From assembly GCF_030035675.1 (NCBI RefSeq), contig NC_084482.1:225971943-226035942 (forward strand): a DNA stretch of 64,000 bases, in the 5' to 3' direction. The notes under the pieces are model-generated. The model made no database searches. It was not told the origin of the DNA and saw nothing but the letters and a program-made list of their open reading frames with translations. This DNA is from Rhineura floridana. Taxonomy: Eukaryota; Chordata; Lepidosauria; Squamata; Rhineuridae. Both the position numbers and the translations under genes were made by a program. This document shows positions 1 through 11,739 of the stretch, piece after piece; the first letter of the stretch is position 1; every line of letters begins with the position of its first letter.

Positions 1-79
1 GATGTCATAGTGATGTGTTTCAATCCAGCCTGAGCCTGACTCTACAGAAAGTTTTATGGTTTAGTTCATAACTTAAAAA

Positions 80-418
80 GCTGGTATAGCACAGTGGGGA
101 GGAGAGCCTGGCTGGGAATCCAGAGTCTGTGAGTTCAAATCCCCGCTCGTGTCTCTTGGGTGTCAAGGCCCAGCTAAAGATCACCCCCACAGTGAGTGTC
201 TCAGGGTTTACATGACCAGCCACCTGTGCAGCCGTGGGCAAGCTGCATAGTCCCAAGCAGCCCAGTTGCCCCCCAGCTGGCAGTTGCGGACAAGGAAGTG
301 GCAGACTTGTGCAGCTGTGGCAAGCTAAGCAGGCCCTAGCCAGCTGGGCAGGACTAGACTCAGAGGGAGGCAATGGTAAAGCCCCTCTGAATACCGCTTA
401 CCGTGAAAACCCTATTCA
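80..418 (+). repeat. tRNA-derived SINE with Bov-B-like tail, copy 1
   Basis: A tRNA-like head shows an A-box-like TAGCACAGTGGGG and the B-box-like GAGTTCAAATCCCCGC. The tail reads GAGGGAGGCAATGGTAAAGC and continues with CCGTGAAAACCCTATTC, the Bov-B-like 3-prime part known from Sauria-type SINEs. The next SINE starts directly at its end. Confidence 0.7.
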
Positions 419-651
419 GAGAGCCAGTGTGGCATAGTGGTTAGAGTGTTGGACTACGACCTGGGAGACCAGGGTTCAAATCCCCACACAGCCATGAAGC
501 TCACTGAGTGACTTTGGGCCAGTCACTGCCTCTGAGCCTCAGAGGAAGGCAATGGGAAACCCCCTCTGAACACTGCTTACCATGAAAACCCTATTTGTAG
601 AGTAGCCATAAGTCGGGATCAACTTGAAGGAAGTCCATTTCCATTTCCATA
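419..651 (+). repeat. tRNA-derived SINE (Sauria-SINE-like), copy 1
   Basis: The head reads GTGTGGCATAGTGGTTAGAG and GGGTTCAAATCCCCACACAG, typical RNA polymerase III A and B boxes of a tRNA-derived SINE. The tail carries CATAAGTCGGGATCAACTTG and ends in repeated CCATTT, as in elements mobilised by Bov-B LINEs. It is joined head to tail with the SINE at 80-418. Confidence 0.75.
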
Positions 652-925
652 ACTTTAACCCGGAAAGGTGTATTAATGCTCAAGTACAACTCTATTTTTA
701 CAAACAGGATCAATCCATGTGACCACCCAGGTGAACTTCTTCTGCCAATTGCAGTCTTCAAGGCTAAGTCAAGTGGGCATGAGTGTGAATATTTTCCCCT
801 TTAAAAAAAGATCTGTATTTTTCATTTATTTCTTTTCTTTCATTTATATCCCACCTTTCTTCTGTCATGGAATCCACGTCAATGTAGCAAATGACTAAAG
901 AGATTCCCCCTGCTTGGGCTCCCAT

Positions 926-1438
926 TGTTACACTAAAAGGCTCTTTTCATCTGGGGGAAGCTCCAATAATCACACCAGATGGGAAACCAAGATATAAAAC
1001 AACACCTTTATTGATTACCAATATCTTTTGCAAAAGAGAGACCAGATATTCGGCTAGTGCCAGAAAATCAGTCTGAAGTGTGATTACAAAGGTACAGTTG
1101 ATATACACTCTCAAACCCTCCTTAAGACAGCCCCTCCCTTCTTGCTTGTATCTCTTCAATTGTCTTCATTGTCTTTGCATTGAGCTAGCATTCTAACCTT
1201 GAGCGCTCCTTGTGCTGTTCCTACCTCCCCCAGGCACAATGCATTCTTAGCTCATTCTCTACATGGTATCTTGTTACATGGGATGAACAAGCTGGTAACA
1301 GAACATTCAGCCTTCAGAGGCACCATTAGGAATTTTTGTTTTCTGCTGTTTCTATGTTAGGTCAGGTTAACTCATTCTCTGCTGTGTCAAATTAACACTA
1401 CATACTACAGTTCCCAAACTATATCTCATTTCATTACA
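926..1438 (-). repeat. ERV-A LTR, copy 1 (3-prime LTR)
   Basis: This LTR is almost identical to 6528-7036. On the minus strand it begins TGTAATGAAATGAG and ends AGTGTAACA. Confidence 0.88.
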
Positions 1439-1470
1439 ATCCCCCCTCAAAAGCATTTAGGGGTTGAAAC

Positions 1471-2378
1471 TTAATCATTTTCCTCTTCTATTGGTATGTC
1501 TCTCAGTCCTGGCCTTATGGAGGTATCTTGATCTAAAACCTCCAGGCAATCGTGTAACAACTCCCCTGGTTCAGGGATTAAGGTAGTTGGGTTCAAGGTA
1601 TTGCAAACTGACAGGGTCAGATTATTACGTCCAGTTAACAAATTCTCATAGGAAGACTGCCTTGAAGAATTGAGAACTTTATCCGCCTTTGTTCCCAGTA
1701 TTCTGGCTACATCATGTGTGCCTGTGATTTCCAGCTGTGCCCCCATGACAATTTTCTCAGCCTTTTGCAACAGGCACGCTGCTGCTGCTACCGCTGTCAA
1801 GCAGGTGGGCCACCCTTTGGCAACAGGATCCAATACTTTAGAATAGTATCCTATGGGTCGCCATTTGTCTCCCCATTTCTGTGTCAGGACTCGTGAAGCT
1901 ACTCCCTTGTTTTCGGTCACATACAGTCGGTATGGCTTCTGTCCATCTGGTAGGGCTTAGCACAGGAGGGTTGCTTAGGGCTTGTTTCAACTTCCTAAAT
2001 GCTTTTTCCATTAACTTATCTCATTTCCAATCCTTTAGCCCCTCCTTTGTCAGGGATTCATACAAAACAGCCACTTTTATTCCAAACTCAGGGATCCATT
2101 GCCTGCAAAACCCCACTAGTCCCAAAAAAGGCTCTCAGTTCTTTTGGAGTTCTGGGGCTTGGCATACCACATATTGCTTCCCTTCGTTCAGGGCCCAAGG
2201 CCCTTTTGCCTTTCTTCATTTGGTTTCCCAGAAACGTAACTTCTTCCTGGCACCACTGCACCTTGTCCTTAGACACTTTATATCCCTTTTTAGCCAATTC
2301 CTTCAGAAGAGACCTAGTAGCCTCTAGGCAGCCCCCCCGGTTTTCCCCACAGACCAGAATATTATCCACATAAACCAA
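1471..2378 (-). pseudogene. ERV-A pol fossil (reverse transcriptase to RNase H), copy 1
   Basis: The segment shows a reverse transcriptase active-site region (VYVDN followed by LVCGEN), a connection region (VTFLG) and the start of an RNase H-side segment (KWRPIGYYSKVLDPVAKGWP), all typical of gammaretroviral pol. It is a broken fossil. Confidence 0.8.
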
Positions 2379-2856
2379 GATCAGGATTTGGGGGTTCCTT
2401 TCTCTACACAGAACCTTGGGGTCAGTGTATTTGGTGGGTGATATGTGATCACGTTGTGCTCAATTGCAAGGGTGGTTTCATCTATTTTTGTTGGGCATGC
2501 AGTATGTATATTGAGTTCCCCATTTGCCATGTGTGGTCAATGGGAAAAAGGGGGAGTCGTAGTGTGAGGAGTCCGCATATGCGTGTGTGTATATCTGCAT
2601 GTGTATTTCTAACTGACACCAAAAAAACTAAGGCTCTCTCTAATGAACAATGGGATTCACTGTGGGTGGGGGTGTATATGCCAAGGAATAAGATAACATT
2701 TATGCAACAGTGTTTAACTCTGCCCTTGTTTTCCTTTGCACAAAACCTCTGGAACGCATCACCAGCCATACCATCAGGTGGGGTGTGTGAGAGTGGGGGT
2801 GGGAGTTATAGCTCTTGGCCTTGCACCTCCTAGAGTCCACTTGAACTAACCTGGGG

Positions 2857-3207
2857 TTAGCCAAGCCGTACCACTCCCCCCCCTCTTTGAAATGTAGACA
2901 TATACATCCTTTCACAGTTCTGCCCCCGGGCTCCAATGCTGACTTCCAATTGGTGTAATTGTGCTATATGTGATAGGATCCATCTCACAAGGGCCATTGA
3001 GACAAAGACCAGAATTATTTGAAGCATTAAAATCACCACAATGGGGTGCATTATAAGATTTAAACCTCCTTTGGCGTCCTCACCCCAGCCAAACAGGGAA
3101 TTCCACCATCCATGTGCCTCTATCTGTGAGAGCTTATCTATAATATGAGTGACTGCATGACGATCATGTGTTATCTGACGTGTAACTTGCACTCCTAAAC
3201 ATTGCAC
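2857..3207 (-). pseudogene. ERV-A envelope transmembrane-like fossil, copy 1
   Basis: The segment has a membrane-proximal stretch (HGWWNSLFGWG) followed by a long hydrophobic span (HPIVVILMLQIILVFVSMAL), like the end of a retroviral envelope transmembrane subunit. It lies on the 5-prime side of the pol piece, which is not the usual order. It is a fossil. Confidence 0.55.
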
Positions 3208-4038
3208 TATTCCTAACCATTATTATGACAGAATGGGAAAATAAACAAATGGGCGAGAAAATAATGATGCAATGGGCCAATACTCTACACTGGTGAACCC
3301 CACATCTGAAATAGTCAAATTCTGTAAACCCCCGTTACGAAATCACTCAGAGGGATTGGAAAAGTAAAAAAAAATCCTAGGAGCAAAACAGCCATAACAT
3401 ATAAATTATGAAAGGGAAAACAACAACAACAACGGTCAACACATCCTTAAAGGACAATGCATAAATAATTACATACAATATTATAATGGACAAAAAACAA
3501 GTATCATGGTGTTGAAACATGCTGTGGGATGGCTTGCACAAAGTTCATCCTCTGGAAACCAGCTGGTCATGTTCAGTGGAAGCTGTAACTGAACTGTGTA
3601 TGGTTTGCCGATGCTAGGCAGAAAAACTGGAATAATGAAAAGAATAATAATTCCCCCTCCCCCCGAGTGACTGTGATAAAGATTGCAAGCTTGCACAACA
3701 TGGGACATCTCGCCAGAAGAAATAGTGGTGTCCATTTCAGGTCAATGGCCAAGTAGACCTGTCAGTTCCTGTAGTTGGGGAAGAATGAAGCAGGCCCCTA
3801 TGCTGTTATGGTAGCACATGCTGGAGAATGGCACGCCAGGTGCATAGCTATGTCCTGGCCCAGGGCGTGGGTACCGGCTTCATGTCAGTGATCTGTGAGG
3901 CTCCAGTCAAAAATGCCTGCAATAAAATCTCCTGTGACACACACACAAAAGGAAACGTTCCTTTGGGGATAATGCCTCAGCACAGGAAAGAAAATATAAA
4001 AAGACTTCGGAACAAAAGTGAACAAAAACCAAAATATT

Positions 4039-4740
4039 AAGAACATAAGAACATAAGAACATAAGAAGAGCCTGCTGGATCAGGCCAGTGGCCCATCTAG
4101 TCCAGCATCCTGTTCTCACAGTGGCCTACCAGGTGCCTGGGGGAAGCCCGCAAGCAGGACCCGAGTGCAAGGACAGTCTCCCCTCCTGAGGCTTCCGGCA
4201 ACTGGTTTTCAGAAGCATGCTGCCTCTGACTAGGGTGGCAGAGCACAGCCATCATGGCTAGTAGCCATTGATAGCCCTGTCCTCCATTAATTGGTCTAAT
4301 CTTCTTTTAAAGCCATCCAAGCTGGTGGCCATTACCGCATCTTGTGGGAGCAAATTCCATAGTTTAACTATGCGCTGAGTAAAGAAGTACTTCCTTTTGT
4401 CTGTCCTGAATCTTCCAACATTCAGCTTCTTTGAATGTCCACGAGTTCTAGTATTATGAGAGAGGGAGAAGAACTTTTCTCTATCCACTTTCTCAATGCC
4501 ATGCATAATTTTATACACTTCTATCATGTCTCCTCTGACCCGCCTTTTCTCTAAACTAAAAAGCCCCAAATGCTGCAACCTTTCCTCGTAAGGGAGTCGC
4601 TCCATCCCCTTGATCATTCTGGTTGCCCTCTTCTGAACCTTTTCCAACTCTATAATATCCTTTCTGAGATGAGGCGACCAGAACTGTACACAGTATTCCA
4701 AACGCGGCCGCACCATAGATTTATACAACGGCATTATATT
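4039..4740 (-). mobile_element. CR1-like LINE 3-prime end, inserted only in copy 1
   Basis: A 702-bp minus-strand insert sits inside ERV-A. It encodes the C-terminal end of a CR1-type reverse transcriptase ([40 protein letters not shown]), then a 3-prime UTR ending in repeats of TTCTTATG. Copy 2 has the empty site at 37697/37698. The 5-bp repeat ATATT flanks it (4034-4038 and 4736-4740). It is 5-prime truncated, as is usual for CR1. Similar elements lie at 11740-12548 and 44696-45504. Confidence 0.9.
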
Positions 4741-6527
4741 GTGTTGCAACTAACAATTTAGCAGCTTTGTACGTTGCACTGAGTATTCCCATTAGTAGTG
4801 GAAAAAGATACAATTAAAAAAGTTTCAGACAGACAAACACACAACAGGACTACACATTCTAAAAAACCTTTGAGTTTCTCTAGCCTCTGATCATGTACAG
4901 AGGTTGCCCATGAAAGTAGCCACGGAAAGCAGCCTTTAGGAAGAAGGGGGATTACTTTGCAGCTTCTACACAGACTGGAGAAAACAACTTTAAGAAACTT
5001 AATAAGAGAAGGGAGCTCCAGAGGAAATAAAATCTTGCACAGAGGAATACAAGGAGAGAGAAAGAAAAACAATTTACAGCTGCATTCTTAAATTACCAAA
5101 CTATACTTATGCTTTAAATCAAACAGTAGAAAACTTCTTAATTTCTTAACACTATACCAGAGTGGCAAAAAGGAGATCCTGAAGGTTCTCCTCTATACCC
5201 ATATAAAAACAAAATAAACATTGTTAACGCCTGGCTTCTACTTCGTCCTATAATCAGAAAGGCAAATGGGATAAAAAGATTAGACTTTTGATCATATACA
5301 AATGCAAAAGAAAACCCTCTGTCCGCACAGTTATCAGCAGAAAATCTCGGGTCAGTCGAGAACTAATTCCTGTAATTAAATCATGATTTATATGCACGGA
5401 AATAACCGCAATTACACAATGAACTGAAAGATATAACAGAATTATACCGGGCTGCAAGGGGCAGCGGCTGCGTTGCTCTCTTGGCTGTTTACTTGTCAAG
5501 TGGGGGAAAGGAAGGAGGGGTTGTAAATTTAGACATGCACATACACAGAGAACAAGCTGCAGTAATGAAAACTAGAACAGAAATTATTCTCTTTTCTTTT
5601 CCCTAAAACAATCCACTAATTTTCCCAAGACATTTCTTACCCATCACAAATGGCTCTTTAACCTTTTCACTGTCTACGTAGCTCAAGCCTTCTGTCTACA
5701 TCCTGTATGCCTCAATCTTAACAACTACCCTTGTTCCTCCACATTGTTTCTTCTTTAATCACTTGCTTGGACCAGCAGAGCAAATCTCTTCACATTAACT
5801 TAAAAGATTGCTAAAAGCTACCAAAGGAACAAATTAGGTTCTTTAAATCTTGTGAAAAACAAGGACAGCCAGCAGAAATAGTAGAATGGACAACACAGCC
5901 GATCCAAGCAGCAAGGAAAAACAACATGTTTTAGGAAGTGACAGTAAAGGGAGGAAAGTTCCCTTATAACATTCCCACAGAAAATCTTCACACAGACACT
6001 CAAAGAAACCTTCACACCTCACATATAACCAATTCACATTTGAGTACCCAATTCATACACGTCTATTTAGACAAAATCATTCCTAATACCACTCTTATTT
6101 CCTGGGAAAATACTACAAACCTTACACACATGGGAGCTTCTCTTCCAGTAATGCCCCTGTTCCCATCTTACTGGGTTTTTCAACTGCCTGCTATAGGTCA
6201 GTTCCCTGGGCTTTTCAACAGGCTCTCGTCCCACGGGCCCCTCGTGAAGTCACCCCTACTTAAGCAGATCTTACCAGGCTTCTCAGTAGGCCTTCTGACT
6301 CTCACGACCACACACAGTCATCGACAGCTTCCTGTTACTCCCTAAGGTATTGGCTTCTCTTGTTTCACTTATTGGAGCTCTGGCTGAAAACTGCTGTGAC
6401 TTCCACTCTCCGCCTTTTCTTGGCCCCAAGCCAGGTTAAAACAACCTGGAGTGCTCTCCTTGGCTCGCCAAGGGCGACCTGGAAGGCCAGCAGGTCAGCC
6501 AGACCTCGTGGCTGTGCTCGCCAAAAT

Positions 6528-7036
6528 TGTTACACTAAAAGGTTCTTTTCATCTGGGGGAAGCTCCAATAATCACACCAGATGGGAAACCAAGATATAAA
6601 ACAACACCTTTATTGATTACCAATATCTTTTGCAAAAGAGAGACCAGATATTCGGCTAGTGCCAGAAAATCAGTCTGAAGCGTGATTACAAAGGTACAGT
6701 TGATATACACTCTCAAGCCCTCCTTAAGACAGCCCCTCCCTTCTTGCTTGTATCTCTTCAATGTGCTTCATTGTCTTTGCATTGAGCTAGCATTCTAACC
6801 TTGAGCGCTCCTTGTGCTGTTCCTACCTCCCCCAGGCACAATGCATTCTTAGCTCAGTCTCTACATAGTATCTTGTTACATGGGATGAACAAGCTAACAG
6901 AACATTCAGCCTTCACAGGCACCATTAGGAATTTTTGTTTTCTGCTGTTTCTATGTTAGGTCAGGTTAACTCATTCTCTGCTGTGTCAAATTAACACTAC
7001 ATACACAGTTCCCAAACTATATCTCATTTCATTACA
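6528..7036 (-). repeat. ERV-A LTR, copy 1 (5-prime LTR)
   Basis: This is the partner of 926-1438. Just inside it on the minus strand is TGGCGAGCACAGCC, a candidate primer-binding site; I could not assign the tRNA. Confidence 0.88.
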
Positions 7037-7040
7037 CCAT

Positions 7041-8089
7041 CATGGCACTGACCAGATGCAGACCTGCTTAACTTCATCAAGGTGATGCCCTCATGGGCCT
7101 TCAGATCAAACCGTGGGACCTCAACCAGAATTTTGCCACTCAGCCCTCATCTGCCTGCATTCACATCCCCCCTCACGGTAGTTCCTGAGTCAAACTCTTG
7201 TTCAGGAGAGCCTGCAGAGTTCCAAGCAACTGTGTCCAGGGCGATGGGAATGTTTTGGGGCAGGAGAGTGGCAGTTAAGCGGAGAAGGAGGAGAGAGGCA
7301 TGCAAGTGGTGAATGGAAAGCAGGAAAATGAGTGTTGAATTCTTTTTTAATTCAGGCCATGGGAGGCCACACTACAAGCTCATACTCTGGGAAGGGAGTC
7401 TGGAAGTCAGCACATGCAAAACAACTTTTATTACAAACAAGGGAAGGAATAATTCTTCCCTGGCCTATGATTGATTTACATTTATTTACATATTTCTATG
7501 ATGCCTTTCTGCCAAGGTACCCATGGTGGTTTCTCACTTCAAAATACCACAGTGAATAAATGATGTAAGATGTCAACCTGGCCCTGTGGGGTGAGGGGAC
7601 AGTCTGAGCGGAGCAGGCCCCCCTGACATTGCCTTGCCAGCCTCCCTCCCTCTCTCCTTCCTCCCCATAGGGCAGGTGGGGTCCTTGGAAGGAGCCTTCT
7701 TGTAGTAATGGGCAATGGCAGCATGAAAATTTGTCTCCAGTTATTATGGGCTGGGCTGGAGCTCAGCGTGGAGACACACTTGCAGCTGTACTGGTTTCAA
7801 TGAGTCTCCACCTCTGTTTTCTGAAAGCAGGGGCACACAATGTTACCCAATCTCTGCCCCTTTTTACTCCAAAGCCTGGGAAATTGGAGATTGAGCACAT
7901 TTTACCTTGAAGTCAGCTTCATGCGGACTTCATTACTCATTGGACATCAACCCTGTTGCCATTCCAGGTGTGTCCAATCAAAACCCTTTGCTGTAGGCTG
8001 AGGCAGACATGAGGATTGGCCCAGTACTTTGCTGTGGGTGTTCCTAAAAGCAGTGGGAAAGGGAGATGCGTCCAGCTGTGGGCAAATCC
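7041..8089. other. Gene-free stretch, copy 1
   Basis: I find no exon, RNA gene or clear repeat here. Short open frames on both strands have no recognisable family and no splice context. The stretch ends at an L2 tail. Its duplicate is 39999-41046. Confidence 0.5.
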
Positions 8090-8275
8090 GTTTCCAATAT
8101 GTTGCTTTGGAAATTTGTTTTTTAAAGATCTTTTTAAAGATGTTTTGTTTTATTACGTTTTAAAGCCTTTTGTTTTTAAAATGTTTTAAAGTGTTTTTGG
8201 TGTTTTTGTTTGCCACCCTGGGCTCCTTCTAGGAGGATATAAGGGCGAGATATAAATTGAATTACAAATAAAATA
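8090..8275 (+). repeat. L2-like LINE 3-prime UTR, copy 1
   Basis: The sequence is rich in TTTTAAA runs, followed by GCCACCCTGGGCTCCTTCTA and AAGGGCGAGATATAAAT, ending in an AAATAAAATAAA tail. This is the L2-type 3-prime end seen repeatedly in the window. Confidence 0.75.
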
Positions 8276-9094
8276 AACTGCAACAAGACAAAACCATCTC
8301 ACTGCTTTTGTTCTTGTGGTGACTTTCATTGTCCTACGCAGCTGTGTCTTCACCTGTTCTTCAACACACAACCTCTTGTTCTGGGCCTACAAAGAGTAAC
8401 CCAGGTTTGTATTGAATAGAAACGTTAACACTTTTGAAATATGTTAAATCTGAAACAGAAACGTGAAACAAGCATCTCATCCAGACTAGTTGCCGGGAGG
8501 AAAATAGGGGGAAACTAAATGTTATTAATTAAGGGTGAGGCAGTTTTTAGTAGCCTTGGCAACAGTTGCTAAGGGGGCTGGAATGTGGGGAAAGGGGGCA
8601 GTTGGGGGCAGTTAGGCCAGAGAGGAGGGAAAAGGAATGAATGGAGGGCCAGTAAGGAGTAAAGTGGGAGACGCCCTCTTGGGTGCACTGCAGTGTGAGG
8701 GCATGTTGGAACAAACAGCATAAGGAAAAAGTCATGTTGCAGGATCTGGAAGCTGGGATTGTCGGAGCAGAATGGGCAGGCCGGCACAAGCAGAATGAAG
8801 ATGTTGCCTGATTCTGTAAAAACAACAACAGTTGTTAGGCTCGAGGGGAATCAGTAGAGTCTATGAAACAAAAGGAAAAAATCTGACGAAATAACAGCAG
8901 AAGTTGGCGTTGAGGAAAGGAAAATTGCTCAAAGTTACTGTATATTAAAAAAAAGCTGATAAAATTATCACACAGTGGTTCCTTCATAGACTCTGCCTAA
9001 AGGGCTCAAACAATCTCATGATCATGCGAGATGGAAAAGACAGGCTCTCAATAGCCCAGGAGATACGTTAGGCACCAAACTTTGCAGGCAGAAT
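8276..9094. other. Gene-free stretch, copy 1
   Basis: No gene is recognised. The stretch lies on the downstream side of the V2R-flank relic and was searched for V2R exon motifs without success. Its duplicate is 41233-42051. Confidence 0.5.
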
Positions 9095-9290
9095 TCAAGG
9101 AATTACCTTGCCCTTGATTCTGGTGTTCATGCAATTGGTCTCACAGGCAATCTTTGGGTAAATCCTTGGATCTTCGGCAAGAAAAATGATAATTATAAGG
9201 AGAGAAACATTGCCTGGAGTCTCTGTGTGGCTCGAGGCGCAGGAGCACAGGTGGGAGAAAACATGTTTTCGAGAACTCAGTGAAGACGTT
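9095..9290 (-). other. Relic resembling a V2R 5-prime flank, copy 1
   Basis: This stretch aligns with the V2R upstream flank at 25800-25995 in the same orientation. It shares CCCTTGATTCTG, TGATAATTATAAGG, GTGTGGCTCGAGG and GGGAGAAAAC in the same order with similar spacing. No V2R exon is recognisable on its downstream (lower-coordinate) side. It may be the last trace of a lost V2R gene or a separate regulatory copy. Confidence 0.5.
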
Positions 9291-9529
9291 CCATACTCTT
9301 GACAGGGGTCAGTGTAGGGGAAAAGGTGATGAAATAATCTGGACAATCTCCTTTTAATGAATGCACAGGGTTCACCCGAGTTCCCTTTCAATCTCGTGGC
9401 CCTGCAGAGCTCCACTTGCCAAATACTGTGCTAACCAACGCACACCCTAAGCACTTCTCTGAACTTAGGAGATATCCACAATGGCAGATCAAAAGAGAAA
9501 AATCCCACCAAAGATTCTCAGGTCTAGGG

Positions 9530-9665
9530 ATGTTGTTGTTGTTATGTGCCTCCAAGTAGACTATGACTTATGGCCACCCTATGAATCAGCGACCTCCAAG
9601 AGCATCTGTCGTGAACCACCCTGTTCAGATCTTGTAAGTTCAGGTCTGTGGCTTCCTTTATGGAA
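9530..9665 (+). repeat. Interspersed repeat with Bov-B-type core, copy 1
   Basis: The sequence starts with GTTGTTGTTGTTATGTGCCT and continues GACTTATGGCCACCCTATGA, the reverse complement of the Bov-B-type 3-prime end that also occurs at 10845-10905. Confidence 0.6.
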
Positions 9666-9779
9666 TCAATCCATCCAGAAGGAGACTAAGGCAAAGTTCC
9701 AAGGCAATATTGTGAAATAGGGAGTGGCTGGTGGTGCTGCCTAGCAGTGGGATCTTGTGAGATCTGTGCTAGAGCCCGT

Positions 9780-10842
9780 GAGAGAACAAATAAAAACCAG
9801 GATCCGGACTGGTGGGACCTGACAGGTGGTGGCAGCAGGTGGGATCCTAACAAGGCACCTTGGAACTCCAGACCAGTCAGCCTGAAATCAATCCCTGGGA
9901 AAATTCTGGAGCAGATTATAAAGCGGTCAGTTTGTAAGCACCTTGAAAACAATGCAGTGATTACTAGAAGCCAGCAAGGATTTATCAAGAAGAAATCTTG
10001 CCAGACTAATCTTATCTCGTTTTTTGATTGGGTAACCTTCCTGGTAGACTGTGGGAATGCTGTGGATATAATATATCTCAACTTCGGCAAAGCTTTTGAC
10101 ATAGTGCCCCATGTTATTCTGATTAGTGAGCTAGCTAAATGTGGGCTGGACGGCTACACAATTGTACTCAAAGAGTGCTTATCAATGGTTCCTTCTCAAT
10201 CTGGAAGGAGACAACAAGGGGGGGCACTTTAGGGCTCTGTCCTGGGCCCAGCACACTTGGAATTTTTGTTCATACTCACAAGCTGGATATGAACCAACAG
10301 TGCGATGTGGCTGTAAAACAGGCCAATGCTATCTTAGGCTGCATTAACAGAAGTTAACAGAAGTATAGTTTCCAAATCACATGAAGTACTAGGTCTCCTC
10401 TGTTCAGCATTGGTTAGGTCTCATTTTGAAGTACTAATTCCCCTCTATTTGGCACTGGTTAGTCATTTTGAGTACTTCATCCAGTTCTGGACACCACATT
10501 TTAAGGATCATGCAGACAAACTGGAACAGTTTCAGAGGAGGGCAAGAAAGATGATCAGGGGACTGGAAACAAAGCCCTATGAGGAGAGACTGAAAGAACT
10601 GGGCATATTTAGCCTGGAGAAAACTGAGGGGAGATATGATCATACTCTTTAAGTACATGAAAGGTTGCCACACAGAGGAGAGCCAGGATCTCTTCTCAAT
10701 TGTCCCAGAGTGCAGGACATGAAATATTGGGCTCAAGTTACAGGAAGCCAGATTTTGGCTGAACATCAGGGAAAAAATCCTAAATGTTAGAGCGGTACGA
10801 CAATGGCACCACATGGCTGACACAACAGATGCTCTTGGAGGT
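9780..10842 (+). mobile_element. CR1 LINE reverse transcriptase fragment, copy 1
   Basis: The plus strand encodes much of a CR1 reverse transcriptase. Recognisable parts are RPVSLKSIPGKILEQIIK, SQQGFIKKKSCQTNLISFFD, the palm stretch YLNFGKAFDIVPH, and the C-terminal FIQFWTPHFKDHADKLEQFQ-like and [20 protein letters not shown] parts. The catalytic FADD region between about 10240 and 10300 is missing, and the frame changes there and near 10640. It is a dead LINE copy. Confidence 0.85.
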
Positions 10843-10844
10843 CA

Positions 10845-10905
10845 CCGATTCATAGGGTCGCCATAAGTCGTAGTCGACTTGAAGACACATAATAACAACA
10901 ACAAA
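10845..10905 (+). repeat. Bov-B-type 3-prime tail, copy 1
   Basis: The sequence CATAGGGTCGCCATAAGTCG is followed by TCGACTTGAAGACACATAAT and an AACAACAACAA end. This matches the known Bov-B 3-prime terminus style. Confidence 0.65.
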
Positions 10906-11075
10906 GGCTATCAATGGCTACTAACTGTGATGGATATGTTTCACCTCCACTGTCAGAGGCAGTACGCTCTTGTGATCAGGTCTTGCTTACAGGCTTCCCT
11001 TTGGGGCATCTGGTCGGCCACTGTGAGAATAGATGTCGGCCTAGATGGGCCACTGGCCTGATCCAGCAGTCAGGC
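10906..11075 (+). repeat. CR1 3-prime UTR fragment, copy 1
   Basis: The fragment ends GATGGGCCACTGGCCTGATC and CAGCAG, the reverse complement of the signature seen at the 3-prime ends of the minus-strand CR1 copies in this window. Confidence 0.7.
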
Positions 11076-11439
11076 GGATGTATCAGGGCTTTATTGACCA
11101 CAGCCAGCATGAGACAGCCTAGTCTGAAACCGACATGACATTGCGACATCATGTATGATGTCACAAGAAGGATGAGTCCCAGCCTAGACTTAACTCTGTC
11201 ATGGACGGATGATGAGATTAATTTCTGGGTTACATTATCTTTTATTCCAACAAAGGAATGTATTTAAATGACATGCTTCTTACAGTCATTTCTCTAGACA
11301 GGACTTTGTTTTCCTCTGTGTTTTGTGCTCTACTGTCACCTAACTGTTTTAATTATTTAATTGGTAACTGCTTAAACCGCTCAATTATTCATTGTTTGTT
11401 GTTCTTGTGCTCCGGCCTTGTATAAATACATAACAAACT

Positions 11440-11735
11440 TCTTCTTGCTAGCAACCATAAGAAAGGCAAATTCCCTGCTAGGGATCATTAGGAAATGTAT
11501 TGAAGATGAAACTTCCGATATCGTAATGTCATTGCATAAACATCTATGGTGCTGCCACATTTGGAATACTGTGCACATTTCTGGTCGCCTCACCCCAAAA
11601 ACAGTAGAGTTGGAAAAGGTCCAGAAAAGGGCAACCAAAACAATCAAGGGGATGGAGCGACTCCCGTATGAGGAAAGGTGGCAGCATTTGGGGCTTTATA
11701 GTTCAGAGAAAAGGCGAGTCAGAGGCAACAGATAA
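11440..11735 (+). mobile_element. CR1 LINE fragment, left part, interrupted by nested elements, copy 1
   Basis: The plus strand encodes ATIRKANSLLGIIRKCIEDE and VELEKVQKRATKTIKGMERL, ending at KRRVRG. The same element seems to resume near 12750 with IEVYKI and again at 13416. Between these lie a reversed CR1, a microsatellite and an L2. Confidence 0.75.
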
Positions 11736-11739
11736 GATC

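Larger units (their letters stand above)
926..7036 (-). mobile_element. Endogenous retrovirus fossil ERV-A, copy 1
   Basis: This is a provirus-like fossil of gammaretrovirus-like (class I) type on the minus strand. It is bounded by two LTRs of about 510 bp (926-1438 and 6528-7036) with TG...CA ends and a 4-bp target duplication CCAT (922-925 and 7037-7040). A purine-rich tract (GAGGGGGGAT on the minus strand) abuts the LTR at 1438. Parts recognised inside are an envelope transmembrane-like segment and a reverse transcriptase to RNase H segment. It is broken in several places and codes for no intact protein. The LTRs differ by roughly 2 percent by eye, so it is fairly young yet older than the duplication. 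Confidence 0.85.

Noticed and set aside
419-500. Possible tRNA genes at the SINE heads
   Set aside because: The A and B boxes are followed by SINE bodies and no cloverleaf closes, so they are SINE promoters.
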